Made by a program: the position numbers and the translations under genes
Assembly: GCA_020831765.1 (NCBI GenBank)
Contig: JAFIFY010000059.1
Coordinates: 62,001 to 126,000, forward strand
Source of the DNA: Phycisphaeraceae bacterium
GTDB lineage: Bacteria > Planctomycetota > Phycisphaerae > Phycisphaerales > Phycisphaeraceae
Length of the DNA stretch: 64,000 nt
Direction of reading: 5' to 3'
The notes under the pieces: generated by a model
Told to the model about the DNA's origin: nothing
The model's input: only the letters and a program-made list of their open reading frames with translations
Database searches by the model: none
Part shown: positions 36,320 through 46,235 of the stretch, piece after piece
Position numbering within the stretch: position 1 is the first letter of the stretch
Layout: each line of letters begins with the position of its first letter

Positions 36320-38623
36320 TTGAAGCTTTTCCTGTCCGTGTTGTTTCTGATGGCGGCATTGGCCGTTCCGACCTGGGGCGATTCGCTGATCAAACCGTTG
36401 ATGCCCGATCCGGTGGCCAACGATGAAGCCGCGCTGCTGGCGGCGGCCCGGGCGGTGGAGCCGGAAATTCTGGAGGGGGGTTATCGCCAGTTTGATCTGG
36501 TGGCGGCAAGGGTCGGCACGTGGGACGGGCCGGTCGATCTGATGGTCCGTCTTATTCTCCCGCCGGGCGAGCACGCGCGGCCGCTGCCGCTGGTGGCTTA
36601 CGTTCATGGCGGGGGATTCATCGGCGGCTCGTACAGGCTGAACATCAACGACCCGCGAAGAAGCTTCAGCCCGGGCTTTCGTGCGTTGAGCGATGAGGGC
36701 TTTGCGATCGTATCGCTGGGTTACCGTCTTGCTCGTGAGGCGGGCTGGCCGGCACCGGTGAGTGATCCACTTTGCGGTCTGCGTTTTCTGGTGCGCCACG
36801 GCGAGCATTGGGGCGTGGATGCATCGCGTGTGGGTGTGATCGGACACAGTGCCGGGGCGCGGGCGGCGGCGCTGCTGGCCATGACGCCGCAGGACGATTT
36901 CCACGAGCAGGAGATGCCGTGGCGGGGGGCGAAGGTGAGCTTCGCCGCGGCCTGGCTCTGGGCGGGTTCAGCTCTGACAGCGCCCGACCTCGCTTCGTGG
37001 GAGGAGTTCGGCAAGCCGCGTAATTACAGTGTGCCCCGGCTTCACTTCGGTGACCATCCGGCTTGGGACGATGAGACGCGGCATCGACTGCGCATCCGCA
37101 ACAATCTCCCGCACCTGTCCAATGCCATGCCGCCGATCTACATGCTTCGCGGACGATCCGACTATGGCGGCGATCATTCCGATGCGCGGCGGGCCGAGCG
37201 TATCTGGAAAGCACTGGGCATCGAAGCCACCGTGAGCATCGTGCCTGGGGGACACAGCGCCGCCGGTCCGGTCGAGCCGCTGGTGGCGTTCTTCAAACGA
37301 CACTTGACCGGTGAGCCGCCCAAGCGCCCGGAACATGATCCGATCGCCACCGCCGAAGCGCTGCTGAGCGTGGATGAACCGATGGCCGCGCTCGAGACGC
37401 TCGCCGCGTATCACACCACCAACAGCGGCCAGCGGCCACCCGCCGGACAATGGCTCTTTCTCAGTGATGGCAACATGATGTGGCTGGCCGAGACCGATGA
37501 TTGGCCTGAATCGCACCGGGCTGTCGCGGATCGGGCCGCGAAGCAACTGGCCATGATCGAGGCCGAACACGCCCGGCGATTGCTTTCGACCCGCAATTGG
37601 TTCGGGGCACAGGAAGCGGCGGCGAACGTCATGGCGCTGGACGGCCGTAACCAGGCGATGATCGAACTGGCCGAGACCGCCCAGACATCGGCCAAGCGCG
37701 AAGCTGAAGTGTTCAGCGCGCTCAGCAAAGCGAATGCACGCCTGCACGCGGGCGAGCGCGAGGCGGCGATGGAGTTGCTCGAAGGTGAACAGGATGCCCG
37801 GCTTCAAGCCGCACTGGCGCGCCTGCGCGGCGATTCGTCCCCGGAAAAGCCGGCCTGGGCGGATGAAGCGGGGATCGATGTCCATGGCCCCTGGGCGCGG
37901 GTACGGCTCGGTGAAGGCATCGCCATCAGGTTTCGCTGGATCGAGCCCGGTTCATGGGAGTTGCCCGAGCACATGCGGTATCGCAACAGGGCGGATCAGC
38001 CGTGGGTCCAACAGGTGTCGGTCGAGCACGGCTTCTGGCTCGCTCAGACCCCGACCACGGTGGCCCAATGGCATGCGGTCTCCGGCGAACCTTTGGACCC
38101 CGATGCGCCCGGCGATGCGGCCTTGAGCGGTCGGGATTACCTGGCGATCGTGGACTGGCTGGAAAAGCTGGCCGGCCGCCATCCGGACCTGCTGGCGCGC
38201 CTGCCGACCGAAGATCAATGGCTGCACGCCGCGACACTGGGCGGACGCGATGATGTCATCGCCGCCGTGAACCTGCATGCGGTCCATGCCCTCAATGTCG
38301 ATCGCCAGAGCCCCGAACACCAGCCCGTCGGCGGCATGCTTCCGACGCTCGGCGGGTTGTATGACATGCTCGGCGGCGTTCAGGAGTGGACGGCATCGCC
38401 CGGCCGCCACAGTGCGCGGTTCCAGGATGAACGCGGCCGATTCCGGGTGCTGGCCTATCCGATCGCGCGCGGCGGCGCATGGTCGAGCATGCCCCATCAA
38501 CTGGGATGGGATGTCCGCGCTCAACACCGCCACGGTAATCGACAGCCCGATCTGGGGTTCAGAATCGCCATCGGAATTCGAGCCGAAGGTGAAGACTGGC
38601 TCAGACACGTCGAGCGGCCGTGA
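36320..38623 (+). CDS. Secreted alpha/beta-hydrolase (esterase) fused to SUMF1-like domain
   Basis: The TTG at 36320 is chosen because GAGGAG lies seven bases upstream and it opens a perfect leader (MKLFLSVLFLMAALAVPTWG). An upstream in-frame ATG at 36287 would bury the leader. The first 320 residues are an alpha/beta hydrolase: oxyanion VHGGGFIGGS, nucleophile VIGHSAGARA, Asp in RSDYGGDH and His in PGGHSAAG, as in feruloyl or carboxyl esterases. A helical linker (about 330-540) leads to a formylglycine-generating-enzyme-like fold (about 545-750) with LARLPTEDQWLHAA, LGGVQEWTAS, RGGAWSS and LGFRIAIG. The catalytic cysteines of true FGEs are absent, so this domain probably binds something. The periplasmic or secreted substrate is unknown. 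Confidence 0.85.
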   Translation: MKLFLSVLFLMAALAVPTWGDSLIKPLMPDPVANDEAALLAAARAVEPEILEGGYRQFDLVAARVGTWDGPVDLMVRLILPPGEHARPLPLVAYVHGGGFIGGSYRLNINDPRRSFSPGFRALSDEGFAIVSLGYRLAREAGWPAPVSDPLCGLRFLVRHGEHWGVDASRVGVIGHSAGARAAALLAMTPQDDFHEQEMPWRGAKVSFAAAWLWAGSALTAPDLASWEEFGKPRNYSVPRLHFGDHPAWDDETRHRLRIRNNLPHLSNAMPPIYMLRGRSDYGGDHSDARRAERIWKALGIEATVSIVPGGHSAAGPVEPLVAFFKRHLTGEPPKRPEHDPIATAEALLSVDEPMAALETLAAYHTTNSGQRPPAGQWLFLSDGNMMWLAETDDWPESHRAVADRAAKQLAMIEAEHARRLLSTRNWFGAQEAAANVMALDGRNQAMIELAETAQTSAKREAEVFSALSKANARLHAGEREAAMELLEGEQDARLQAALARLRGDSSPEKPAWADEAGIDVHGPWARVRLGEGIAIRFRWIEPGSWELPEHMRYRNRADQPWVQQVSVEHGFWLAQTPTTVAQWHAVSGEPLDPDAPGDAALSGRDYLAIVDWLEKLAGRHPDLLARLPTEDQWLHAATLGGRDDVIAAVNLHAVHALNVDRQSPEHQPVGGMLPTLGGLYDMLGGVQEWTASPGRHSARFQDERGRFRVLAYPIARGGAWSSMPHQLGWDVRAQHRHGNRQPDLGFRIAIGIRAEGEDWLRHVERP

Positions 38624-38717
38624 AACGATCAGCCGATCGAATCAGGCCCCAACCCTTTTGCCATGCCTCGCGGTTGGCGCGGCAATGATGCGCGTTTCGC
38701 TGACGGCCGGGCGCTCC

Positions 38718-40406
38718 TCACCGCCTGAAGCGATCCAACACGAATCGCCCGACGACCATCAACGCCGCGAGGATATAGCCGATCACCGCGACGACGGTCA
38801 GCCAGCCGCGCTCATCGCGCAGGCTGTCGGCCAGGATGAGGATGGAAGGGCCCAGGATCAACGCGACCACGAACGTGGCGTGAGCGATGTTGCGGCTGGC
38901 ATGCTCGACAGTCTTGATCAGGTCCTCGAAGCCGCTGTGCTTGATGTTGATCGCGATGCGATTGTGTCGCAGGTCGTAGGACAAGAGCCGCATCTGCTCG
39001 GGAAGCTCCTCGGCCAATTGGGCGTAGCCGGTGATGCCCTCGGCGAATCGGCGGCTCATCGCGCCGAGGCTGTAGCGCCGTCGAATCAGTCGTTCGATGT
39101 GCGGGCGGACGTGGCCAACGAGGTCGAAATCCGGGTAAAGCTCCTCGCCGACGGATTCGATCGTCGTGATGGCCTTGACCAGGAACACAAGGTCGGCCGG
39201 ACACTGCAGGCGATGTCGGCGGATCTTCTCGAAGAAGTCACGCAGCAGATCGCCCATCTGAAGCTCATCGATCGATGTGGTCCGGAACCGGCTGACAAAC
39301 TCCCACGCATCGGCGCGAAATGCCCGATCATGGGCCAGACTCGGGTTGGCGTTGCTCATTCGAATCGCCGATCGGATCACGCCGTTGAGGTCCTGGTTCA
39401 CCACGCCCTGGATCAGGTCGGCCAGAAGTTGCGCTGAACCGGGGTCGATGTGCCCGGTCATGCCGCAGTCCAGAAAGCAGATGCGCGCACCGGGCAGGAC
39501 CACGATGTTGCCCGGATGCGGGTCGGCATGGAAGAAGCCGATTTCCAGGCACTGGCGAAACACCGCATCAGCCCCGCGCGCCACGACCAGTTGCTTATCC
39601 TCGTCGCTCAGGTCATCCGGCTTCATGCGCGAGAGCCTCAGACCCTCGATGTATTCCAGGGCCAGAACCTTGCTGGTGCTCGCCTCCCAGAATACGCGGG
39701 GGAAGATGATGTTCTCATCGTCTTCAAAAGCGCGGCGGAGCCGGTCGGTCGATCGCCCCTCACGGTTGAAGTCCATCTCACGCATCAGTTCGCGCCGGAA
39801 CTGCTCGACCACCTTGCTGGGGCTGTATCCCTGGTCCGGAAAGCGATCCTCGATGAAATCGGCCAGCAGCGAGAGGATTTCCATGTCCGCCTGGACGGTG
39901 TGTTCGATCTCCGGTCGCAGCACCTTCAGCACGATCGGCGTTCCATCACGAAGCGTGGCCCGATGGACCTGGGCGATCGAGCCGGCGGCGAGCGCATCCA
40001 CCTCGACCTGGGTGAACAGTTCATCCACCTTGCCGGGAAACTCATCCTCGAGCCGACGTCGCACACGGCTGAAATCAACCGGCGGAACATCATCCTGCAG
40101 ATGGCGGAACTCATCGGCCCAGTGCTGGGGAATCAGGTCCGGACGGGTGCTTAGAATCTGGCCGAGCTTGATGAACGTGCCGCCCAGATGCTCCATGGCG
40201 CGACGGAGGCGGACTTCATAGGGCAGTCGCTTGAACTGGTCATCCGCCTTCTTGAACAACAGGAATCGGCGGACGCGGTCCAGCAGCCGATCGACGCCGA
40301 TGCCCTGAAAGACATCCTCGAAGCCGTGACGCACCAGCACGGTCACGATCTGCTGTAGCCGCGCGGCGTGGCGGATGTTCCTGCCCAGGCGGATGGCCAG
40401 ACCCAT
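38718..40406 (-). CDS. ABC1/UbiB family atypical kinase
   Basis: A 562-residue membrane-associated member of the UbiB/ABC1/ADCK family, which supports isoprenoid quinone synthesis through ATPase activity. It has the invariant KxGQ segment (GGTFIKLGQILSTRPDLIP), the Ala-rich loop AAGSIAQVH, the lysine in IVLKVLRPE, FFHADPHPGNIVV and the metal-binding LDCGMTGHI. The last motif is normally LDFGM, so the Cys is a small oddity. The C-terminus has two membrane segments (THATFVVALILGPSILIL and LTVVAVIGYILAALMVVG). ATG 40406 follows GAGGGAGG. It is convergent with the esterase gene and divergent from the MFS gene. No ubi or men genes are nearby, so the exact role is open. Confidence 0.93.
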   Translation of the reverse strand: MGLAIRLGRNIRHAARLQQIVTVLVRHGFEDVFQGIGVDRLLDRVRRFLLFKKADDQFKRLPYEVRLRRAMEHLGGTFIKLGQILSTRPDLIPQHWADEFRHLQDDVPPVDFSRVRRRLEDEFPGKVDELFTQVEVDALAAGSIAQVHRATLRDGTPIVLKVLRPEIEHTVQADMEILSLLADFIEDRFPDQGYSPSKVVEQFRRELMREMDFNREGRSTDRLRRAFEDDENIIFPRVFWEASTSKVLALEYIEGLRLSRMKPDDLSDEDKQLVVARGADAVFRQCLEIGFFHADPHPGNIVVLPGARICFLDCGMTGHIDPGSAQLLADLIQGVVNQDLNGVIRSAIRMSNANPSLAHDRAFRADAWEFVSRFRTTSIDELQMGDLLRDFFEKIRRHRLQCPADLVFLVKAITTIESVGEELYPDFDLVGHVRPHIERLIRRRYSLGAMSRRFAEGITGYAQLAEELPEQMRLLSYDLRHNRIAINIKHSGFEDLIKTVEHASRNIAHATFVVALILGPSILILADSLRDERGWLTVVAVIGYILAALMVVGRFVLDRFRR

Positions 40407-40605
40407 GAGGCCTCCCTCGATCGATACCCGCCGCCGATGACAGCCAACGGCGGAACTTGGAAGTCCGAACGAATCATCCTATCTTCGGCCGCTGGAAGCA
40501 AACCCAGTAACGTGCGGGATTTGATACCCAAGCCCTGACCCGAGCCCCCATTCCCAGTGGATCGCGCCGGCCGACGCCGATCGAACCGACCTTCGAGCAT
40601 GCTTC

Positions 40606-41928
40606 ATGCCTACGAGTCAAGACTCCTCCCCCGGTGATCCACCGCCTCGCCACGATGCCTACGCCGCCTTTCGCGAGCCGGCATTCCGGCGGTTCGCCCT
40701 GGGCATGCTCGTGGTGCAGATCGGCGGCGCAGCACAGGGCATCGCCATCGCCTGGGAGGTCTATGTCCGCACGGGCAGCGCCATGGCCCTGGGCATCGTC
40801 GGCCTGGTGCAGGCCCTGCCCATGCTGATCCTCACGCTGCCGGCCGGCTATCTGGCCGACTGCATGGATCGGCGACGGCTGATCACCCTGGGCATGATCG
40901 GCACCACACTCACATCGATCGGCCTGGCGGTCTTCAGCCACCAGCAGGGCTCGATCGTGGCCATGTACGCCTTGCTCTTGCTGGATGCCTCGTGCATGCG
41001 GTTGACGGTTCCGGCCCGGATGGCGCTGATGCCGCAACTGGTGCCGATTCACCGGCTGGAAAATGCGCTCAAATGGCGAAGCAGCCTGGGACAGATTTCG
41101 TCCGTCGTCGGTCCGGTCGTCGGCGGCTTCATCATGGCATGGAGTCTGCCCGCGACCTATCTCTTCAGCGCGGCAACGACCGCCTCGTTCCTGCTGGTGC
41201 TGGCAAGCCTCTCCATCCGCGAGGGCACCCGCGCTCCGCGAGGCCGGATGATCGGGCAGGTCGTTGAGGGGCTCGCCTTTGTCTGGCGACGCAAGATTCT
41301 GCTGGGCACGATCTCATTGGACCTGTTCGCCGTGCTGCTGGGCGGGGCGGTCTACCTGCTACCCATCTTCGCCAGCGACATCATCGATCTTTCGGGCACA
41401 GGGTTGACCGAGGAGCAGGCGCTGGGCTGGCTGTGGGCAGCGCCCGCGGTCGGGGCGATGGTCATGGCGCTCTATCTGGCCCACGCGCCGCCCATTCGAC
41501 GCGCCGGACCCACCATGCTCTGGTCCGTCGCCGGTTTCGGCGCGGCGACCCTCATCTTCGGCCTCTCCACCAATCTGTGGCTCTCGCTGGCCATGCTGGC
41601 GATCAGCGGTGCGCTGGACAATGTGAGCGTGGTGGTTCGCCACACGCTGGTTCAGTTGCTCACGCCCAACGAAATGCGAGGCCGGGTCTCGGCGGTCAAC
41701 TCGATCTTCATCGGCTCATCCAACGAGATCGGCGGTTTCCGAGCCGGTGCCGTGGCATCCTGGATCGGGCCGGTGGGCTCGGTGGTCGTTGGCGGACTGG
41801 CCACACTGGGCGTGGTGGCATCCTGGGCGGCCATGTTCCCCAACCTTCGCCGCTTCGGACGCCTGACCGATCCCCACCATGAAGAACGGGCGGCCGGCCG
41901 GCCGGGCGCTGATGACGATGAGCCTTAG
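40606..41928 (+). CDS. MFS transporter, EntS/MFS_3-like
   Basis: A 440-residue polytopic protein with about twelve membrane segments of the major facilitator superfamily. It has the loop motif GYLADCMDRRRL after the second segment and FASDIIDL / EMRGRVSAVNSIFIG segments typical of the MFS_3 (enterobactin-exporter-like) branch. Transport substrate cannot be inferred; related proteins export siderophores or drugs. ATG 40606 begins a short polar N-terminus; no strong ribosome-binding site precedes it. It converges on purC, with a GC hairpin between them. Confidence 0.9.
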   Translation: MPTSQDSSPGDPPPRHDAYAAFREPAFRRFALGMLVVQIGGAAQGIAIAWEVYVRTGSAMALGIVGLVQALPMLILTLPAGYLADCMDRRRLITLGMIGTTLTSIGLAVFSHQQGSIVAMYALLLLDASCMRLTVPARMALMPQLVPIHRLENALKWRSSLGQISSVVGPVVGGFIMAWSLPATYLFSAATTASFLLVLASLSIREGTRAPRGRMIGQVVEGLAFVWRRKILLGTISLDLFAVLLGGAVYLLPIFASDIIDLSGTGLTEEQALGWLWAAPAVGAMVMALYLAHAPPIRRAGPTMLWSVAGFGAATLIFGLSTNLWLSLAMLAISGALDNVSVVVRHTLVQLLTPNEMRGRVSAVNSIFIGSSNEIGGFRAGAVASWIGPVGSVVVGGLATLGVVASWAAMFPNLRRFGRLTDPHHEERAAGRPGADDDEP

Positions 41929-41945
41929 TCGATACGCCGACGCTT

Positions 41946-41968
41946 GCCCCGCATCCAGCACGCGGGGC
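41946..41968. terminator. GC hairpin between convergent MFS and purC genes
   Basis: GCCCCGC and GCGGGGC form a 7-bp perfect stem around a 9-base loop in the 79-bp convergent gap. There is no U-tract on either side, so it may act only weakly as a terminator. Confidence 0.4.
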
Positions 41969-42007
41969 GGGCAGGATAGCGCCCGATGAACGCGAACGCC
42001 ACCCGCT

Positions 42008-43027
42008 TCAGAACGCCGGCTCCTGTCCGGTCAGGCGACGGCAGGCCTCGCGGTAGCGATCCAGGGTTTGCTCGACGATTTCAGGGGGCAGTTCCGGGCC
42101 GGGATCGGTCTTATCCCATTGGCCCCGGGCGCAGAGCGCTTCGAGATAATCGCGGACGAATTGTTTATCGAAGCTCGGTTGCTCGTGGCCCGGCTCGTAC
42201 CGCTCGGCGGGCCAGAAACGCGAGCTGTCCGGCGTGAGAATCTCATCGACCAGCATCAACCGGCCATCGGCATCCAAGCCGAACTCGAACTTGGTATCGG
42301 CCAGAATGATGTCCCTGGCCCGGGCATGATCGTGGCCGATCTGGTAAAGCCGCAGACTCCAATCGCGCATCTTTTCCATGATCCCAGCGCCCACCATGTC
42401 ACAGGCGCGCTCGAAGCTGATGTTCTCATCGTGCCCGGTCTCGGCCTTCGTGGCCGGGGTGAAGATCGGCTCGGGCAAGCGATCGGATTGCCTTAGCCCC
42501 GGGGGAAGGGCGACACCGCACACCGCGCCCCCGGCCTGATATTCCTTCCATCCCGATCCGGCCAGGTAGCCCCGCACGACGCACTCGATCGGAATGACCC
42601 GTGCCGGACGACTGATCATGCACCGGCCGGCGATCAGCCGTTGATGCTCGGGAGCAAGCTGGCCGATCCGACCGCTGTCGGTATGGAGCAGATGATGGCC
42701 CAACCGCCCGCCCAACTCGCGCTCGACCAGGTCGAACCAGAACGAAGCGATCTGCGTCAGGGCGATCCCCTTGCCGGGCACAGGCGTGGGCATCACGACA
42801 TCAAAAGCGCTGATGCGGTCCGTGGCGATGATGAGCAGGGCTTCGACATTTGCGCGATCCAGGTCGGCATCAGCCGAACCGACCCCAGCCGGCCCCGATG
42901 CCAAATCGCCCGGCCCCGCCGAAACATCACCCCGGTCCGCGGGCAGCACATAAACATCCCGAACCTTCCCCTCCCGCCGCGCAGGCAGGGGCAGATCGGT
43001 GGTAAAGAGTGGTTCGATCGTTGGCAT
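42008..43027 (-). CDS. purC: Phosphoribosylaminoimidazole-succinocarboxamide synthase
   Basis: SAICAR synthase joins aspartate to CAIR in purine biosynthesis, using ATP. The 339-residue product has GKVRDVYVLP near the N-terminus, ATDRISAFDVVMPTPVPGKG, the IPIECVVRGYLAGSGW signature, FTPATKAETGHDENI and LADTKFEFGLD...LVDEILTPDSSRFW. All of these are standard. An insertion of about 30 low-complexity residues (Gly/Ala/Asp-rich) between the first strands, around residues 31-60, is unusual. ATG 43027 starts the conserved region. Confidence 0.97.
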   Translation of the reverse strand: MPTIEPLFTTDLPLPARREGKVRDVYVLPADRGDVSAGPGDLASGPAGVGSADADLDRANVEALLIIATDRISAFDVVMPTPVPGKGIALTQIASFWFDLVERELGGRLGHHLLHTDSGRIGQLAPEHQRLIAGRCMISRPARVIPIECVVRGYLAGSGWKEYQAGGAVCGVALPPGLRQSDRLPEPIFTPATKAETGHDENISFERACDMVGAGIMEKMRDWSLRLYQIGHDHARARDIILADTKFEFGLDADGRLMLVDEILTPDSSRFWPAERYEPGHEQPSFDKQFVRDYLEALCARGQWDKTDPGPELPPEIVEQTLDRYREACRRLTGQEPAF

Positions 43028-43140
43028 GGCCGGGCATGATACAACGCAGGCAGTGCGGCGGGTGGAAGTGCGGGGGATTGAATGCCTTGTGGATGTCGCC
43101 GAACCAGACGGCCGAAGTATCCGATCCGGCCATGCCGCCT

Positions 43141-44025
43141 TCAGGCCGGTTTACCAGCCTGCGGCGAATCACCATCCGCCGCGATCAGCATGTTGTCGAT
43201 CAGGCGGACATCGTCGAGGAGTCCGGCGATGAGGGCGACGGCGCCGCCGGTGAGGCTTGGGGCGATGGCATCCATGGGCAGGAGGGTTCGGGGATGGCGG
43301 ATGACGGCGTATTGCGGGTCGATGCGGTGAGCCTTGAGGATGGTGGTCATGGCTTCCTCGACGGCGCTCGGGCTGGTTTCGCCTTCTTCTTCGATCAGGT
43401 GGCGGGCTTCCTTCAGGGCCTTGAAGATGCCCGATGCGTGTTTGCGGGCTTCCTCACTGAGGTAGGCATTGCGGCTGGACATGGCCAGGCCATCAGCCTC
43501 GCGCAGGGTCGGCAGACCGACGATCTTCACCGGCAGCATCAGGTCCTCCACCATCGCTTCGATGATCCGCCACTGCTGGTAGTCCTTCTGGCCGAACGCG
43601 GCGATGTCCGGCTGCACGATATTGAGCAGCTTCAGGACGACCCGGCAGACGCCGCCGAAGTGGAGCGGGCGCATCTCGCCTTCGAGCAGGTCGGCCAGCG
43701 CGGGTAGATTGACCTGGCAGGTGGGCAGATGGGGCGGATAGACCGCTTCGACCGACGGATTGAAGATGCCGGTCACCCCCGCATCGCGGCAGAGGGCCAG
43801 GTCGCGTTCCAACGGGCGGGGGTAGCGGTCGAAGTCTTCATTCGGCCCGAACTGCGTCGGGTTGACGAAGATGCTGACAATGATGTGATCGGCGTGCCAG
43901 ACCGATGTCCGAACCAGGCTCAGGTGGCCTTCGTGAAGAGCGCCCATTGTCGGAACAAAGGCTACCTTGCCCCTCAATTTCCGGCGAGCTGCGCGGCAAT
44001 CGTCAACAGTATGCGTGATCCACAT
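43141..44025 (-). CDS. panC: Pantothenate synthetase
   Basis: PanC condenses pantoate with beta-alanine using ATP to make pantothenate, the coenzyme A precursor. The 294-residue product has FVPTMGALHEGHLSLVR (the HxGH nucleotide motif), SIFVNPTQFGPNEDFDRYPR, GEMRPLHFGGVCRVVLKLLN, FGQKDYQQ and the KMSKS-like LAMSSRNAYLS. The open frame continues further upstream, but ATG 44025 begins the conserved MWITHTVDDCR segment; no clear ribosome-binding site precedes it. It is divergent from the prepilin-like gene at 44240. Confidence 0.96.
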   Translation of the reverse strand: MWITHTVDDCRAARRKLRGKVAFVPTMGALHEGHLSLVRTSVWHADHIIVSIFVNPTQFGPNEDFDRYPRPLERDLALCRDAGVTGIFNPSVEAVYPPHLPTCQVNLPALADLLEGEMRPLHFGGVCRVVLKLLNIVQPDIAAFGQKDYQQWRIIEAMVEDLMLPVKIVGLPTLREADGLAMSSRNAYLSEEARKHASGIFKALKEARHLIEEEGETSPSAVEEAMTTILKAHRIDPQYAVIRHPRTLLPMDAIAPSLTGGAVALIAGLLDDVRLIDNMLIAADGDSPQAGKPA

Positions 44026-44087
44026 GGTCGCATGATAAGCGATCGGGATCGGTGAATGGCGATGTGACGAATCGCCGCGCGGAAAAG

Positions 44088-44116
44088 TTGTAAACCAGCG
44101 GACAATCGTATATGAT
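44088..44116 (+). promoter_or_regulatory. Sigma-70-like promoter for the 44240 prepilin gene
   Basis: TTGTAA (44088-44093), a 17-base spacer and TATGAT (44111-44116) form a good sigma-70-type promoter reading towards the prepilin-like gene, leaving an untranslated leader of about 115 bases. Confidence 0.6.
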
Positions 44117-44239
44117 TTAGTGAGAAATTCCGGTCGATACCTCTCCCATCGAGGATGCATCGAACCCCGGTGCAATCGACTGCTGACCACCCCATTCGCG
44201 AACCCGGTGTGGCTGCGATTTTCGGCCTTGGAGACCGTT

Positions 44240-45103
44240 ATGAGTACGCATTTTCGACGCGGGTTTACGTTGATCGAGCTTCTGGTGGTGATTTCGATCA
44301 TCGCGTTGCTCATCGGTCTTCTTTTGCCGGCCCTTGGCCAGGCGCGTGAGGCGGCCCGCAATGTTCGATGCATGGCCCAACTCCAGCAGGTTGGCGTGGC
44401 GATGTACGGCTATGTCACCGACTTTGACCAGTTTCTCATGCCGGCGTGGACCCGATCAAGGTTCAATGCGGGTTCCGGTCAGACATCCACGGGTATGCTT
44501 GATGAAAGTTGGGCGGGGATGTTCGCGAGACTGGATTACATGGCCGCGCCGCTGTCCGACTCGGCCGACGTGGTGCTTTCCGGCGGTGCGCTTCAGTGCC
44601 CCTCGGGAACAATGGAGCCCGTGCCGATGACCGGCGCCGATGGTGGCCGTCCCAACATGCGCCCGGCCGAAACGCCCTCATCGCAATTCGACATCGCCGG
44701 CAGGAGACCGATCGCCGAGCCGGCGCAGACCGGTGGTCAGAGTGGATTCATCCATAACTGGTACGGAATCAATGCCCGAGATCAGAGTGGCGCCAGCGAA
44801 CAACGCACACCTTTTTATGTCCTGCCCCAGCAGCATGCCAACATCATCAAGTGGCGTGCCCTTCGCAGGCTCGACAATCCGCGTTTTGTGGAACTGGGCA
44901 GCACGGTGGCGGTTTTCGATGGGCAGTGGTCTTTCGACGGCGTTGCCGGCCGAATCAATGCCCGGCACTTTGATGAGCGCACCAACATGCTGATGCTCGG
45001 TGGCAATGTCGAGGGCCATCCGGTGACGGAAACACCGCAATCGTTCAATGATTGGCGGGCGGATTACCATCGGCCGCGCTGGCGTGTGTGGGGCAATAAC
45101 TGA
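44240..45103 (+). CDS. Prepilin-type N-terminal domain protein (isolated copy)
   Basis: A 287-residue pseudopilin-like protein. The basic leader MSTHFRRG precedes the cleavage/methylation site and [18 protein letters not shown] helix, as in type II secretion or type IV pilus prepilins. The C-terminal domain has the planctomycete-type ending, here [18 protein letters not shown], in which the usual DG of the H-x-DG motif is replaced by GG/EG. ATG 44240 has GGAG six bases upstream; the longer frame is not leader-like. It lies 7 bases from the convergent tsaD stop. Six related genes form an array 13 kb downstream. Function within surface or secretion systems is not defined. Confidence 0.9.
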   Translation: MSTHFRRGFTLIELLVVISIIALLIGLLLPALGQAREAARNVRCMAQLQQVGVAMYGYVTDFDQFLMPAWTRSRFNAGSGQTSTGMLDESWAGMFARLDYMAAPLSDSADVVLSGGALQCPSGTMEPVPMTGADGGRPNMRPAETPSSQFDIAGRRPIAEPAQTGGQSGFIHNWYGINARDQSGASEQRTPFYVLPQQHANIIKWRALRRLDNPRFVELGSTVAVFDGQWSFDGVAGRINARHFDERTNMLMLGGNVEGHPVTETPQSFNDWRADYHRPRWRVWGNN

Positions 45104-45110
45104 CCGGATA

Positions 45111-46235
45111 TCAGTGGCGGACTGAAGGCCTTGGCGCACGCGATTGTGTGAGGCTCGATGTCGCCACAGCCGGCAGATCCAGCGCATCGCGTTCGCCTCG
45201 CCGAAGTCGATGCCACGCCATGCCGGCGATCATGGCAGCGTTATCCACGCATAGCGCCGACGGCGGAATGTGCACCGGCAGCCCGACTCGACCGCCCAGG
45301 CGCTCAAGCTCACTTCGCAACAGCGAGTTGGCGACGACACCGCCACCGGTCAGGATCGACTTTGGTGCTCTGCCCTCAGTATGCGGCATGGCGATGGCCG
45401 ATTCCAGCTTGGCGATGAGCGTATCGACCACCGCCTCCTGAAAGCCCCGGGCCAGGGCGGCGCGCTGGTCGGGGGACAGGTCGTGATGATCGCGGGTGAA
45501 CCGTGCTTCCTTACCCCGTCCGACTGGATGACCTCGCACGCGGTAGAGCAGGGAAGTCTTCAGGCCGCTGAAGGTGCAGTTGAGCGTATCGGGGCGCAGC
45601 AGGCCGCGCGGCAGGGGTGGATCGACGGTTTGTGTCGCGGTCCGGGCCAGGGCATCCAGATTCGGACCGCCCGGAAAGGGAAGCCCAAGCATCACCGCCG
45701 CCTTGTCGAACGCCTCGCCGGCGGCATCATCGATCGTGCGGCCGAGGATATCGACATTCAGGGGGTCGTGGGCGAGGTAGAGCGTCGTGTGCCCACCGGA
45801 GACCACCAACCCCAGTGCCGGATAAGGCCCATCCGGTGCGTGTTCGTCGCTGACGTCCGTTGGAAGGCGCATCACCGGCGCGTAAAGGTGCGCCAGGACA
45901 TGATCGATGCCCAGAAGCGGCACATCCAAGCGCCATGCCAACGCCTGCGCTGCGCTGACACCAATCAAAAGCGAGCCGATCAGTCCGGGTCGATTGCCCA
46001 CGGCCACGGCATGAATGTCTTCAAGGTCAATTCCCGCTTCGGTCAGTGCCTGCTCGATCACCGGAGCGAGGCGTTCGAGGTGTGCGCGGCCGGCGATCTC
46101 GGGAACCACGCCTCCGTAGGGTTCGTGGAGATCGAACTGCGAAGCGATCACGTTGGAGCGAATGACCCGGCCGCGCTCGACCACCGCGGCGGCGGTTTCA
46201 TCGCAGCTTGTCTCGATGCCGAGAATCAGGCTCAT
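45111..46235 (-). CDS. tsaD: tRNA N6-adenosine threonylcarbamoyltransferase
   Basis: TsaD transfers threonylcarbamoyl to A37 of ANN-decoding tRNAs, with TsaB and TsaE. The 374-residue ASKHA-fold protein begins MSLILGIETSCDETAAAVVE and has YGGVVPEIAGRAHLERL, the metal-binding HxxxH in GIDHVLAHLYAP, LGLVVSGGHTTL, the KAAVMLGLPFPGGP region, CTFSGLKTSLLY and LTGGGVVANSLLR. The ATG overlaps the ctpA stop (ATGA), so the two are translationally coupled. It is an essential housekeeping gene in most bacteria. Confidence 0.97.
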   Translation of the reverse strand: MSLILGIETSCDETAAAVVERGRVIRSNVIASQFDLHEPYGGVVPEIAGRAHLERLAPVIEQALTEAGIDLEDIHAVAVGNRPGLIGSLLIGVSAAQALAWRLDVPLLGIDHVLAHLYAPVMRLPTDVSDEHAPDGPYPALGLVVSGGHTTLYLAHDPLNVDILGRTIDDAAGEAFDKAAVMLGLPFPGGPNLDALARTATQTVDPPLPRGLLRPDTLNCTFSGLKTSLLYRVRGHPVGRGKEARFTRDHHDLSPDQRAALARGFQEAVVDTLIAKLESAIAMPHTEGRAPKSILTGGGVVANSLLRSELERLGGRVGLPVHIPPSALCVDNAAMIAGMAWHRLRRGERDALDLPAVATSSLTQSRAPRPSVRH

